Source: Chionis minor (Eukaryota > Chordata > Aves > Charadriiformes > Chionididae). From it: a stretch of 64,000 nucleotides of DNA. Shown piece by piece: positions 25,701-38,533 of this stretch. How positions within the stretch are numbered: the first letter of the stretch is position 1; each line of letters begins with the position of its first letter. The notes under the pieces are model-generated. The model saw only the letters and a program-made list of their open reading frames with translations. It did no database searches and was not told the origin of the DNA. The position numbers and the translations under genes were made by a program. The DNA lies in contig VZSF01010126.1 in assembly GCA_013398295.1 (NCBI GenBank), forward strand, positions 310,398-374,397, written 5' to 3'.

Positions 25701-28266
25701 TGCATGAACTCAGAACAGTCATGGGATCAGAAAAAAGTCATTCAGTGCCATGGGTTTTAGGACTCTCAGATCCTTAAATCTATTCCCAGGGCTATTTCTA
25801 CAGCATACAGGTATGGTAACTAACAAGAGCAAATCATTTCTCAGCAAGCTGAAGGACACTACAGAGAGGCTTTACTGAAAAGCATTTAGGGGTCTACAGA
25901 TCAAAAAAATGTTTCAAACCACATGTTGAGTCCAGGCTAACAAGCAAAGCAAAAGTGTATGAGTGTCTGGGGTCCTTTACACCTTCTTGGCTGCAATTAT
26001 GAGCTGACTAACCACATACACACATTGTACTCAGCCCTGATGGAGAAATATCCCCTTGCTAACACGTTCCTCTGATTTGCAAAGTACATCTTTGTGGGGT
26101 ACTATGCATTATTTCTAGAAAGAGAATAATTTTTGAATATGCAAAAGAACATCTATGGTCATTTATCAGTACAAACCATATTGAGCATTTGCTCAACAAG
26201 TCCTGCATGAAAAATCTTGACTTGGCTTCACTAAATTGTCCCTTCCAGAGAGATTTGAAATATAGGGGGGGAAAAAAAACCAAATGACAGGGAATCTGCC
26301 ACGCCTCTAGCTGAGTTGTTGCAATGCCTCACTGATGATTAATTGCACTTCAATTTCAAGTTGAATTTGCCTAGCTTCTGCTTTCAGACAAATGTGTTTT
26401 CCCAAGGCCCTATCCACCCACCCTTTCCAGAAGCTGACAATTACTTATTTTAGTAACCAATGCAAAATAATTATTCAAGATGCTGGGATTTGGAGGTCTC
26501 AAGGAGCAATCAATACTGCATGCTTTGCGAGGAAAGTGATCTCTGACCTCAAGGATGGTGCAGCAAATTGCAGCCTCAGCTCTGAAACCTTCACAGGCAA
26601 ACTATGCCATAGCAAAGTTGCAAGTTGCAGCTTTGATTATATTTTTTTTCTCCGATTTACAGCTCTGTCCAGCCTTGCCTTTATCAATAAACATCACTAA
26701 GGGCTGTGTGCAAATCCTGTCATTCAGTCAGCATGTGGAAACCTTCTTTGACAGATATTTAGATATAGGAGAACAAGGAAAACAACCTCCTCTTTCTGCT
26801 GATTTCTGTGGAGTTTGTCAAAAGCGTTTAGCATTTACTTACAAATTTCTGGTCATCGCCATCCGATTTTCCTGCCAGGTACAGCTCTGTTACTCTTTCT
26901 GGTTTTACACGCAGAAAACACCACACCTACTGCTCTGAATCAAGTGTCTCGGGGAGAGTTCATCCCTGAGGAGCAAGACATACCTCAAGCAGCCTCCCGT
27001 GTCCCTGTCCCTGCTGCGACATGGAGAGAGGCCACACAGCCCGGAGCATCCCAAGTGGGGCTTGCTGTGCCCACCAGCGTGACCTGGCGCTGTGGGGCCA
27101 GCCCATGATACTGCTGCTGTCCCCAGGCTGTGCAGGGCACCTCGCAGCCTGGTCCCCTCCAAAGCACTGCTAAGAGGCAGTGCAGACAAAACCACCGAGT
27201 TTTATATATGAAAGTGGCTACTCTTTGGTCTCGGTTGGGAAAGACCACTGCCTGCACGACCTTAGGGTGACAGGCTTACTCAGACTTCCCTCCCCTCTCC
27301 CAGGGAAACAGCAAGAGGAGCGGGAGGACATGGTCTGCTGGTGTCTGACTCATTCACCCTCTTGGCTAAAAAGACAAGAAAGTAGGGAAGCTTCTGGAAA
27401 GATATTATCCCAAGGAAGATTGGATAGTATTGCACGTGCACAAAGTTAAGTTGACAAAATTGCACTGGTGCTTTTGATCTGAGTGGTACATTCTGTAATT
27501 CACCGTTAATTCAATGGCTAGTGTCCGTCCACAGGAGAGAGGTTTATCAGGATCACGTTACCCTGTGGAATTGGGGGTCAGGGAATAAGGAGGGTTTATT
27601 TTCCAAGGAAAGCCAAAGATCTCTTCATATCCCTAGTCAAAGCACCAAAGGATCCCTGCATCCAGGGTAGCAGGGCTATGGCAGTATACACATTTCTGTG
27701 GACGCAGGGACACGCACACTCCTGCCAGGTGAGGAGCCATCCTCTCCCTGTTTGTGCAGTGACTGGGGCAGCTCTGCCCGTGGACACCTTCCCCATCAGT
27801 AACAGGTTCGATGGCTCTGGTCCCATCCAACCCATGGTTCATGGTGACATGGAAACACTGTGCATGGGGAGCGTTCAGCGTTGGGCTCTCAGCTTTTCAT
27901 GCCTGTGTTAAAAACCAAAAGTGGGCTCTGGAGGGAAAGCCTGACCAGCTCTGCTATACAGCTCCCAGCAGGGACTTCTATTTATTAAGGTACACCAAGG
28001 ACTGACCTGCAGTACAACTAGAGACGTTGCCCCCACTTCTTCTAGAACTCCTTATGCCATTTTTCGCTCTGAGCTACTGCAAGCTCCTCACTTGCCTTGT
28101 CGTGTTGTCGTCATTATCAATGTCAATTTGCCCTTCAACAATCCTCAGTGAAAGTGCATGTATAGCTGCTTGCCTTATTAAGTGGATGAATCCATGTGTG
28201 AATTAATTCAGCTGCATATTAGTCAGAAAATCCTGGCAGAGAACACTGCACTTGGAGTTGTATGGA
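19766..28266. other. Unannotated non-coding sequence (8.5 kb)
   Basis: The longest quiet stretch. I see no CR1 or LTR copy. A run of ten G occurs at 23,296-23,305. A GC-rich block at about 26,940-27,180 is open on both strands without splice signals. The A+T-rich part near 25,080-25,270 is rich in TTAAT/ATTA motifs. Open frames are all under 130 codons and look random. Confidence 0.5.
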
Positions 28267-28270
28267 TTTT

Positions 28271-28314
<44 letters not shown>

Positions 28315-28316
28315 TT
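28267..28316 (+). repeat. (TTTC)n microsatellite
   Basis: About twelve uninterrupted tttc units on the plus strand, (GAAA)n on the minus strand. The lysine/glutamate-rich and phenylalanine-rich open frames across it are artefacts of the repeat. Confidence 0.97.
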
Positions 28317-30065
28317 TCTGTTTTGTGATGCCCTTCTCTTTCCTGTCACCAAAGCGCATTAGGTGGACTGGATACATGTTGTGTAATTCTTGCTTAAAGA
28401 ATAAAATGTGGGGTTTTTCCAGTTTACTAGGTGATGAGTGCCTTGTGACACATGGCATGACAGACCAGGAAAGACGGTGTTGCCAAGGGCATGAAACCCC
28501 ATTTTCCAGTTTACAGGAGTTATCCTTTAAACAAGAAACAAGCATGGTCTTCCAGAAATTTCAGGCAGATGGAGGGTGGGGGGTGTGTTTGCACCAAATA
28601 AATCATCTGAAGCTTGGGAATCTAGGATAATAACTTCTGTGTTTAGTCTTTTTTTCTGGGAGATATGTTACTTACTCAGTCTGTGGTGTCCCTCACGCTT
28701 ATTAACTGCTGAAGATATTGGAGAAAAGTTTTCTTGTAAATGCCTATGTGTGCACATAGAAGAGATTTAAGGGTATAATATTGTAAAAAAAAAGACGAGT
28801 GTAGGCTATTTGTTATCAAGATGAGTCTAACAGGACAAGAATATTCTACTTATATACTGGAAAACAGGAAAAAAATGAAGAATACTTTGTAAAGAACCTG
28901 TGTGTCCCTTTTCATGCTTAACCTGAGCTGCCCATGTCTGCCAGGTTGGGGATTGCCAGTGAAATCCCCACCGAGAGCTGTTGTGCAGGCACACACATGT
29001 CCTTCTTCTGCTGTGTACGTCCTGTTGCAGCACGTGCTGGCGGCCATCTTGGTGCCGGCGGGTACGCTGCCAGCACCTTGCCGAGGATGCAAATATGTCT
29101 CAGAAATATTTTGGCAACGGTTTTCTCCAGGGAGAGACCTGCCTTGCATTCAATATGAGAAGCTACTGCTGGGCTTTTTTGTTTAAAAGGATTGGATGTC
29201 TCTAGGTAGACAGCAGGTGACTTTATTTAGCAGATGCCACCATATAGTGCCTTCTCCCCCTTTCCCCTCCCACACCATCCATTTCATAGTCTGCTATGGT
29301 GGGTTCTTTGGCTACAGGCCCATGGAGCCATAGAAAGCCTTCAAAAGTACCTGGTGATATGCACTGAATTTGAAACCAATTTTCCTATTTTTGTGTAGCA
29401 ATTTTAAAGATGAGTTTTTTTATGAACCATCACGCAAAAGGTAACCTTTATGTTTGGAATTCTTTTCCTAACTTTGTTTAGATGCAGCAAATTCCTTTTG
29501 TGTCTTTTCCTCATATTTAAACAATCACAGCAGGCTAATGCTTTTTGAGCCTGTGTTCATTAGAGATTACGTTTTATTAGATAACATTCAATCAAGTTGC
29601 ATTCAAGGTCATGGATGAATGCAGCTTACATCTCCATCTCAGTTCCCATCTTGTGAAAATACCAACAGTGAAAAACATGAGAAAATGAGAGTGCCTCAGG
29701 GCAGCGCATTCTGCCAGCTGACTTTTTAGATGCCTCACAACCAGAATGGGGTCTACTACTCCATAAAGCAGAAGAGTGGAAAAATAAGAGGTCTCAGAGC
29801 AAGATATTCAGGAACTGTTATGGTGAACAATGAGACATTTAATATCTTCACTCAGGAATACAAAAAACAGAAATAGGTCTTAAATCCCAACCCACTGTGG
29901 GATGTAAGTACCTACCTCTTGGTCACAAGTCCCTGTCTGGCAGTTTCACATTGAATTTACCAATCCTCTCCTCCCATCTCCCCAAGTACATGCTTAGCCA
30001 CGATTTGCCGTAAGAACTCAATTGGATCACTAAGGCTTAATCTTCTTCTCCATGGCAATAAGACT
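28317..30065. other. Unannotated non-coding sequence
   Basis: A short CpG-bearing stretch lies at about 29,020-29,090, open in three plus-strand frames. Downstream, 29,400-29,640 is A+T-rich. No repeat family was recognised. Confidence 0.45.
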
Positions 30066-30178
30066 AAGGGTATTCAGGTTGTTAGTTTAAAGGGTATTCA
30101 GTTTAATCAGGGTATTGTGGTCTTTTATTTTGTTTGTTTTGGTTTTGTTGTTGATTTTGTGGTGTTTTTTTTTCTTCC
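30066..30178 (+). repeat. Imperfect 24-bp tandem repeat followed by a T/G-rich tract
   Basis: The string gggtattcag occurs at 30,068-30,077 and 30,092-30,101, and gggtatt again near 30,110, with about 24-base spacing. A T/G-rich low-complexity run (ttttgtttgttttgg and similar) follows to about 30,175. Confidence 0.6.
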
Positions 30179-31022
30179 CTCCAACCTGTGTCCTAATCAT
30201 AAAGCTATGGGCTATTTTGCAATCTGAGATGTGCTTTGGACATGAGGGAGGATATGCCTGTTGAAACTCTTTCATGTTTGGCAAGCCTGAGCAGGTGTCC
30301 TGTCTAGCAGCTAGACATCTGGTTTCAGAGAGGGAGGACATAGGCTGTCAGGACAGCACAGTTCCTGCATGCTGGCCCTGCCACTTGAGTGTCACCGTGC
30401 TTTGCTGTGACGACCCTGAGCTGACATGATGTAAGGATATCTGGTGGATTGGGCCCCTCCACTGGCTCAGAGAAATATCTAGCTTTTGAGTGCCAGGGGG
30501 ATCCAAGTGTGGGCCAAGAGAGGGGGATCTGGGCTTTCAAGGCTTGCAAACATTATTTCTACTCGGGAATACTTGAGTCTAGCTTGGGTTCCTAGGGATG
30601 CTACACTAAATATGTATATGTGCTTCGGTGATGGGATGAGTTTTAAAGGATAACAACTTCAGACTTAGGCAAGATTTAAGTACTAAAAGCCTTTTGTGGC
30701 TCTATTCGCAAGTCGTTTGGAGTAATTAGATGCCTATTCTCTAGGGAAAATGAAGAGCAGAAGAGGATATATGTAGAAGGTCAGCAGTTTCCTGCTAATC
30801 GCTCTCAGTATGGCTTGTAGATGTAAGAAAAGCTAAGCACTGTCTGGTGTCTTCATTTCCCTGCATGCTAATCTAATCTGCAGATTCTCTTGGTCTCTAC
30901 TGCACTTCCAAAGTTTTGCTGGTACCACATCCCAGGGGAAGTCCCCTGCATTTTTAAACACAGACCTCTTAATTGCCAAGTGCTTCCAGTATACTCGTTG
31001 TTTGCAATAAACAGATGGGACA
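30179..31022. other. Unannotated non-coding sequence
   Basis: Nothing recognised. If the minus-strand exon candidate at 31,023-31,186 is real, this stretch would hold its 3' untranslated sequence, but I see no polyadenylation signal that settles this. Confidence 0.4.
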
Positions 31023-31186
31023 TCATCTAACGTAGTCACATGGAGCTTCATACATGAGCCAGATGGAGAACACCATCAATACTACAAAAGAGATGGCTAA
31101 AGCCACAAGCAAAGCATGCTTCCCTCTGGGAGGACCTTTACACAGAACAGAATGTCTTTGCCCTGGTGCAGCTGGGTTGGCTTCAA
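31023..31186 (-). CDS. Candidate terminal exon encoding a transmembrane segment, unidentified
   Basis: On the minus strand a long pyrimidine tract (cctcctcttttttttttctt, about 31,208-31,230) is followed by no AG until ctcag at 31,187-31,191, an acceptor-like arrangement. After it the frame runs 53 codons to a stop: EANPAAPGQRHSVLCKGPPR, then a hydrophobic stretch LLVALAISFVVLMVFSIWLM at about residues 25-44, then YEAPCDYVR. Basic residues (PPRGKH) precede the hydrophobic segment, as at a membrane boundary. The exon would start with two bases of a split codon. I do not recognise the protein, and no partner exon in matching phase was found. A random open frame with a chance hydrophobic run is a real alternative. 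Confidence 0.25.
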
Positions 31187-34100
31187 CTGAGTTGCACAAT
31201 TCCCACGCGTGAAAGAAAAAAAAAGAGGAGGTGAAGCCCAACATTTGTTTAAATTAATCTTTTATCATTTCCTGTTGGAAATATTCATTTAGCCTGAAAA
31301 AAACCCCAAAATCATGATAAGAATTTTGAAATGTTTATTTCTAACGCTTATAGCTGTTGACCTTCTTTGTCCTGTATATCCTGAGGCTTTAAGATGCTGT
31401 AACGTTTCAGAAATCAATCAGCCAAGGCACTTCCACATTGAGGTTTTTATCAGTAAGTACCTTTCAAAATTATTTTAATCAAGGTACCCTAGACTAAACA
31501 TTAATGTAAATACTCCTGTGCAAGGATTTTATGAGTCTATGATTATTTTAGAAGAGTCTCAAGTAAATGTAATGAAGTGGTTTTCCAACTACTTCCTCAG
31601 CCCTTAAGTAAGCTTTTCTACATTGTGAATACAGATGAGTGAGGAATGGGAAAGGCAAAAAATAGAAATAAATTTCCTAGATGAAACCTAAGTAGGAAGC
31701 TTGCATTGTTTCAGGTTATTTTAAAGGACTGCTCTGTATTAAAGCACTGGAAAGCATATCAAGGAGATAAATCATGCAGCCCAAGTTGATTAGGAAGTGT
31801 TTCAATGCAGTAAAAATTCATTACAGACTAAAGAACATACAGTTTTTATAGGCTTATGGATTAAGATGGAAGAAAATACTAGTCATTGAACCTGTTATTC
31901 AAATGATTTTACTATAATACTCATCTCATTCTAATTTATAGTGTGATTTTCCTTCAGATGTGACAATGTCTTGCAGGTATTTTAACATCATCACTTTTAG
32001 ATGACTGCATCAAATTACCATTAATTAAATTAAGATGTTACCTTTGTTAAAAGGATTTTTTAGAAAGGCTTTGTAAGTTTCTTGAAAGCTAAAATACCTC
32101 AAGAATTATCAAGACGTCTCTTGGCAACAGCTGAATTCACAGCTGGAAGAAGAGGCTGTAAATGAGTCTAGTTTTATCTCCTATGTGTCTGTGACCATCA
32201 GTGCTTGAGTAGAGGACATTTGCTCTGTCTGTCACCAATGAAGTCCAGGGCTTTGACGAGTGCCCGTAGTAGCAGCAGAAGTTGTTCTACATGGGAGACC
32301 ACCGAAGCCTTGAATTTGGATCTGCACAAAATAAACAAAATTTAGCACACTGTCTGTCCTTCTCCTGGAAAACTGAATATGACAGAACACTGCTGCGCTC
32401 ATTCCTTGATACTGCCAGAGATGGCTCTCTTCCATCCAGAACTGGAATGATAACTTAAATAAAAAAACCCCAAACCCCAAAAATCTGCTTAATCAGCAAA
32501 AATGTATTTTGATTAGATGAACAAATATTTTGTGGTAGTTTCAAATTAGTTTAAGTTAAAAGTTAAATTTTTTGCTGTAATTAATCTGTGGCAAGTTTCA
32601 AAGGAAAACCCATTTAAAACCAAAACTGAGACTGTTATTTTCAGAGCTTCGATTCTCCTTTTTCATTGTTTTCCTATGAAACCAGAAGCTGGCAAAAAGT
32701 GACACTTTCCTAAGAAACTTTGATTTCCACAAGTCACAGCGGAAGGCTCAAGCAAGTCCATCATGTGCTGATAATTTTCAAGGGTTACAGAGTCAATGGT
32801 GGATCTTTGTGACCCAGCTCTTGGCGGTTTTTCTGTCATGTAATTTCACTCTGAGAAGCAGTTGAAAATGATTCTTACATTGTCGTTATATTGTATCCCG
32901 TCAACAATTCAGCACAGACAATAGGAGGAATCAAGTTCTGCCTTCTTAGTACTTAGCGCTAGTATCTGGTCAATAAGTTGATGTGACAGGCAGATTGTTA
33001 CCCACTCTCTCAAGAGTTCTTCACTCTTAATTAAAAGCCAGGGTTGCTATAAATACACGCCAAAGTGGTAAGTATGTACCTGTGTGCATGAGAACATGTG
33101 TGTGCACACATCAGTGACACCCTCTTCTCATTTTAGCTAAAGCTTATTTTGCTGCTGTCATGAATGCTGGCCTAAAACCACATGAGAAGGAAGTGGGAAA
33201 GATTTGAGGTATTGTACAATGAAGGGGTGTGATAATTTAATGACCCAGGATTCACCTGAAGCATTATATTGCTAATAAGATAACTTATTGGAAAAATAAG
33301 TATGCTTATATTTATAATCACTGCACGCAGTTGTTGGAGAATAAATGAGTTTCCTACCCCTGAAGCTGCCTCTCTCATTTCTACTTCTCTCTCATTTCTA
33401 ATGTCTTGTTCTCAATATACTCCATTCCTCTTATCACTGTCATCTAACATGAGGCCCCTCTGGCTTTTCCTGGACTGCTTTCCTAATGGAGTTTTAAAAA
33501 TTAGTTTATAGCTTTCTGTTGTAATTTTTCTTCAGTTCTCCGGTTGTATTTGTTTTAATTCAACTCTGAGCAGTTTTAGAGCTTGTGTGTTAAAGTAGCA
33601 AGTATAACCTTAGGAAGGATTTTTTTAAACTACTTGGTTGTATTTCCATTTAAGACTTGAAATAAACTTACTGTAATAACACACAATAATTGTTTACAAA
33701 AGAGGGGTTAAGGTTCATTGGAAGGTATAAAAATATGTCAATAAATACGTTCATAACTAGATTAACTCTGCCAGCTCCACCTGGAAGAACACACATGGCA
33801 GAATTATAAATTTGTTTTCCAGATTATTGTTATCTTGCTTGGAATTTGAAGACTTTTATGTGGGCAGGGAAAAATTGGAGATTAAATGATCAGTAATTAC
33901 AGCTGGTGCTAGAGTGGAAACTCTCTTTTCACCTACAACACTTCAAATTTTTGGAGCATATTTGTTCTGTGCTGACCCCCAAATACTAGTGCAGCATTGG
34001 CTAACCACAGAGACTAGGATTTTATGTCAGGAAAGAAATAATTTTGCTGGTATGATTTGGCAAATTCATGTGCTACAACAATATGCAGAAAATATTCTAA

Positions 34101-34868
34101 AATAATGAAGTGCCAAAAGAAGAGAAACGAAAGCAATTCTAAAAAGAGAAAAGTAGATACATAAAATCAGGGATATCCAACATTTTGAAGAAATTAAAAA
34201 GAAAATAAATATTTAGGCAGAAATCTTATGCTTCTTACTTAAGTTCAGCAGTTAATATGGATGGTGATATCAGCAGATGAGAACCTCTCCATGAAAACAG
34301 GTTCAAGGACAGAGGAATGAAAATGTGTTCTGGTCGTCTCTTTCATTATCTTAAGCAACAATGGGAAATATTTTTAAAAAGTCATTGGATAGGATCAAGC
34401 CATTTCATCTTAGTCCAAAAACGTAAAAAACATTCTTATTGACCATTTGACATTCAGAACATTTCTTTTAATCTATTGCCCATAAACAACCCTGACTTAT
34501 CATTGTCTCTGTAATATAATCATCCTGTAATAACCACTTAGTGTAAGGACAGCTAGGTTGATGTATGCTTCCTCTAGAAGGTAAAGGAAAACTGTTAAAC
34601 TACTCATACTCTTATTTTATTTATTATTGACTAATGGGTCTCATATGCCATTCCCTGCATTATATGAGATACTATTTAACATGAGGTTAAATATTATGTC
34701 TCTGTCTACTGAAGGAGAAAGGCTACATTTGTTTCCCCTAAGCTCCAGGAGAACGAGTCAACAGCTATAAATTAGGGGATTCACAGTAAAGACTTCAGTG
34801 TAAGTTTCCTGCATCTCAGAAACACACTGTTCAGTGGGATGTAGACTGTAGACTCTGGCCCAGAGAAA
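31187..34868. other. Unannotated non-coding sequence
   Basis: A+T-rich DNA. A small C/A tract (aaaaaaaccccaaacccc, 32,461-32,478) stands out, complementary in type to the T/G tract at 38.9 kb. No gene or transposon was recognised. Confidence 0.5.

Positions 34869-34902
<34 letters not shown>
34869..34902 (+). repeat. Compound (GATA)n(GACA)n microsatellite
   Basis: Four gata units run directly into about four to five gaca units. This mixed tetranucleotide is the same type as the Bkm-like repeats known from vertebrate sex-chromosome work, but a single short array carries no such implication. Confidence 0.95.
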
Positions 34903-34903
<1 letters not shown>

Positions 34904-34924
34904 AAAAACCATGAAGAGAAATCT

Positions 34925-34940
34925 CATATATATATATATG
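34925..34940 (+). repeat. (AT)n microsatellite
   Basis: About seven to eight at units, 23 bases after the GATA/GACA array. Confidence 0.9.
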
Positions 34941-37900
34941 ATAGGATTTTCAGGAGAAGGGAGACTCTGGGAAGGCAGTAGGAGGGCAGAGAAGGGACTA
35001 ATCATTGTAAGTGTCTTGGTGTGTCCCCATGACAGTCCCACCTCTGAAGGTCATTTTTGTTGGGCACACTTTATTGTGTGCACTTTGTTGGCCAACAGAT
35101 GCCAGCAAATGAAAACTTTGCCTGTACCTGAATGCTCAGCCATTTTTCTAGAATCAGATTCAGAAATCACCAACTAATTCGTACACTTGAACAGGAGAAA
35201 ACTTGGTGCTAGAGGGTGTGTTTGCTACACGACAGGTTATTCAAGATTTCATGTCTATGCTGCATCAGTAACAGTGTCCTCTCTGGTGTAGGAAGCACAA
35301 GGAGCGCTCCCAAACTCCTGAACTAATACTTGATTCGTCCAGTCAGTAGTGCTGCCAAGGCTGGCAACATGTTGTTATGGCCAGAGCACACTGTCAAAGC
35401 AAATCCAAAATGCTTTTATTGGGTTATGAAAATGTTGGTTGACGGTGGGAGATATGATTATGGTGCACAGCACAACACAATAAGTACAGGCAGAGCTGTT
35501 CATGGGTGAAGGAGCCCATTTATATTATGACCTCTGGCTGAATGATTCAGGAGATGGAATTCAGCGGTGGGTGAACAAGGCATGTTTATACAGGAAGGGA
35601 TTGACATGCCCTGCATACTGCTCTTGGTGGTGCAATTCAATATGGTTACACAGATGATGGTCAGGTTTTAGAAGGAAAAAGGAAAGGAATGTGTGGCAGC
35701 CTGGAACTAGCCAAAGGCTAGCCGTGCTGCAGTAAAAGAGAGGAGCAAACCCTGAGCTTTGAGGAAAGGGATGGAAATCTTTGAATCTACATGCAACAAG
35801 TTTCTACTTCTTCAATTAGTATGATCCAAGATAGGAGAAAGAGTTTTAATTGTCTTTTAACCTATGTTAAGGAACCGTAGCTGCTACAAATAAAAACTAT
35901 TGCTTCTGATTTAATTTCATTTCAGGGCCTGCGGGATTCTTTACCTTTCAGAGAAAGTTCAGCTCAGACAAAAGAAACAGAGGGTTTCTCTGCCAAAAAG
36001 AACTAGAGGTAAGGGCTTTTGCACAGAGCGTTTCCACGTATCTGTACGTAGGTCTCCTCTGTGATCATGAAACTACTGAGCGGGAGTCTCCCCTTTTTCT
36101 ATAAACTGAATCTCAACAAGCTTCTCAATGAAAGATTACTTTCATTTTCTAGCTTTTTCATAAAAAGTTTAACTTATTTGCAAAATCAAAATGTTTTCTG
36201 ACAGGAAGCCATTCTGGCAAAATGCTTCACCAAGTTTGCATACTGTACACTTTTAGTTTTAAACATAACTTTTTGTGGAGGCATACACTTTAACAAAAGC
36301 AATCCAGCTTCCTTTTGCTGGCATATCAAACAGTAACAGGATTTCTCAAACACCACACTGGAAAAGATTCAGTCATGCATATCACCATCCCCTAGTTGCA
36401 CCTTTCAGTATACTAAGTCTTTTAATCCCTCTCCCTTATTCAATGTCTGCATCAATTATGTCACCTGATTCTGCATCTGTACTGAGTTTTACATCACTCA
36501 CCCATAAATCACTGGTTATTGTTACAATATTTGGATCTCTGCGCAGGTCCTTCTCAGACCATGGGTATCGTTTCGCCTGAAGGTATACATACACCTAGAC
36601 GAACTCTCTCTAGGAGTCCATCAGTGTGTCCTGAAGACAGGGACACTGTCAGTGAGAGAAGGAGGAAACAGCAATGCAAAAGGACAGAGCTGTTTGCATT
36701 TTGCAGCTGCAGTTAGTTGTAAATTGTATTGTAAACTTTCATGGAGAACTCAATCTCGTCTGAAGGGTTTTATCACCACAATTCCAAACAATTTGTTCCA
36801 TTTACTACATTAAAAGGACAAAAGGGATTATAACTGGTATCATTTCAGAGGTTATTGGAGCACTGTATTTCTTCTGCTATCTGCTCCTTGCAGAAGAAGT
36901 GTTAGTTTGTGGTGGCTGGAGGGAACTTTTTTCCCTCAGGTCATTACTCAGCAGCAACAACCCTCCACCCCAGCCCTTTGAAGACTGGCAGGAAATGGCC
37001 TCCAGCTCCCACCAGGGCAGCATCTTTACTTTCATTCACTGCCCACAGGAAGACTATGCATTCCGCCTTCATTATTTTCACACCGGTTCTTCTCACCTCC
37101 TCTCTCGCTCTCCTCTCAACAACACAGGAAGTTTTAATGGTAAAGAAAAAGCCAAGATTTATTTGCCAAAACTGAAGGGCAAACCTTTTTTTTTGGAAAA
37201 AAGGATTACATGTGAAGCTGATTTTGTGCAAGCTTGATAACCTTGCCTCAGTGTAAGGTGCTTCACCATCTCTCACCCACGGTTTCTTCAGTACATACCA
37301 GCTGTGAAAGTTGTGAGCGAGGGTTTGTAGAATCTCTCCAGCCTCCCAGGTGGCAGCCTGAGCCCTGGATGCCTTCTCCTTACTCTTTCCCTAACTCATA
37401 GCCCTCTAAGTTTGGTTTAAATCTCTAAAGGTCAGTGGCTAGGAGACTTACTTAAATGGAGGAGGATTGGAAGGAACGCCTCCAGCACTCTGCGGGGGTC
37501 AAAAGCTGCTCTCCTGGACCTGCCTGTAAACCCCTGCCTTCTCCCTTCCTCATCTGTCAGCATTTACTGAGTGCTTTGTCCCAAAGGTAAAAAGAATGCA
37601 ATATAGAGTCAGTGTAAGCTGAATAGCAGAAGGTACATTTTGTCAAAGGCGTGAACTGCAAAACCTGAAAGGCCTGAACTTTTTACCCCTTCATTGCATC
37701 AGACTTGTTTTCATCTTATACAGTTTCTCAGTTCTTTTCTCTGGCTTTGGAGGTACTGGGGAGTTAAAGGCAGACAGACAGGTAGAGGCTGTACATTTTT
37801 AATCCACTCCAACATATTTTCCCATCTTTCCCCACTCCAAAGAAAAGGAGAGGGTTTGTGGTTTGTTTCTTTTTTTTTTTCTTTTTCTTTTTTCTTTAAG

Positions 37901-38256
37901 CTGAGATCACCTAAGAAAGTTTTTCTTTCAAAGGTTCATGTAAATTTAGTTCAATTTCAGTAAATCCCTATGCAAATATTCTTCTTTCAGGATGAAAGTC
38001 GTCCCAATAGACTTAGTTAAGTCACTTTCAAAATGTATTATACTAAACTAAATTAATTCTACTTTAGGTCTGTCAGCACCGAAGGCAATACAGGGTACAT
38101 CAGGGTATCCAAGCTTACTTGGGTGCTGGAAGGTGTGTAATCGTATCAATATGGAGCTCTGTCCCAGATGATTAGCTTCACTGAGAAACGGCCTCCATTA
38201 GCGCAGGTGAACTGCCGTAGGAGCGCAGCAATGCTGCTTCTGGTTCTTGAGCCTAC
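34941..38256. other. Unannotated non-coding sequence
   Basis: No repeat family recognised. The open frame on the plus strand at 36,899-37,237 (112 codons) overlaps a minus-strand one at 36,944-37,276. Neither has convincing splice signals or a known motif. Confidence 0.45.
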
Positions 38257-38533
38257 CTGAGGCACACTGTGTGGTGTCACTTTGGGCAGAGGGACGTGCA
38301 CCCCCTTAGTTCTGAGAAAGAGTCTCAACAGGTGTTTAACGAAGACTAGCTCTGCAGTCCTCAAGCTCTGAAGATTTTGCTTCTTTGCAGTAATTGCTTC
38401 ATTTCCATAGTGGGGAAAGAGGGCATCACCCCAGCATGAGAATGGCTGATTACACTCAGCCAGATTAAATTTCAATTTAATTTCACACTCACTGCTAATT
38501 TGGATCAGCTTTCCCAAGTGTTCCTCAAGCCCA
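38257..38533 (-). CDS. Candidate internal exon of an unidentified minus-strand gene
   Basis: The minus strand is open for 153 codons here. Inside it lies a good acceptor, eight T followed by catag, just before TGGGCTTGAGG (exon start 38,533). A good donor, CAG/GTAGGC, follows (exon end 38,257). The 277-bp exon would contribute one base of a split codon and then 92 residues, ending in phase 0. The peptide includes GLEEHLGKLIQISSECEIKL, then LRTAELVFVKHLLRLFLRT, ending HSVPQ. It is compositionally protein-like: leucine-rich, mixed charge, no low complexity. I cannot name the family. It lies on the same strand as the candidate near 2.5-2.9 kb, but phases do not join the two directly, so other exons would be needed. 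Confidence 0.3.

Noticed and set aside
26815..27260. GC-rich block open on both strands
   Set aside because: Mutually overlapping frames on both strands without splice sites suggest composition, not coding.
28219..28630. Open frames with poly-Phe/Ser or Lys/Glu runs
   Set aside because: They are produced by the (TTTC)n microsatellite.
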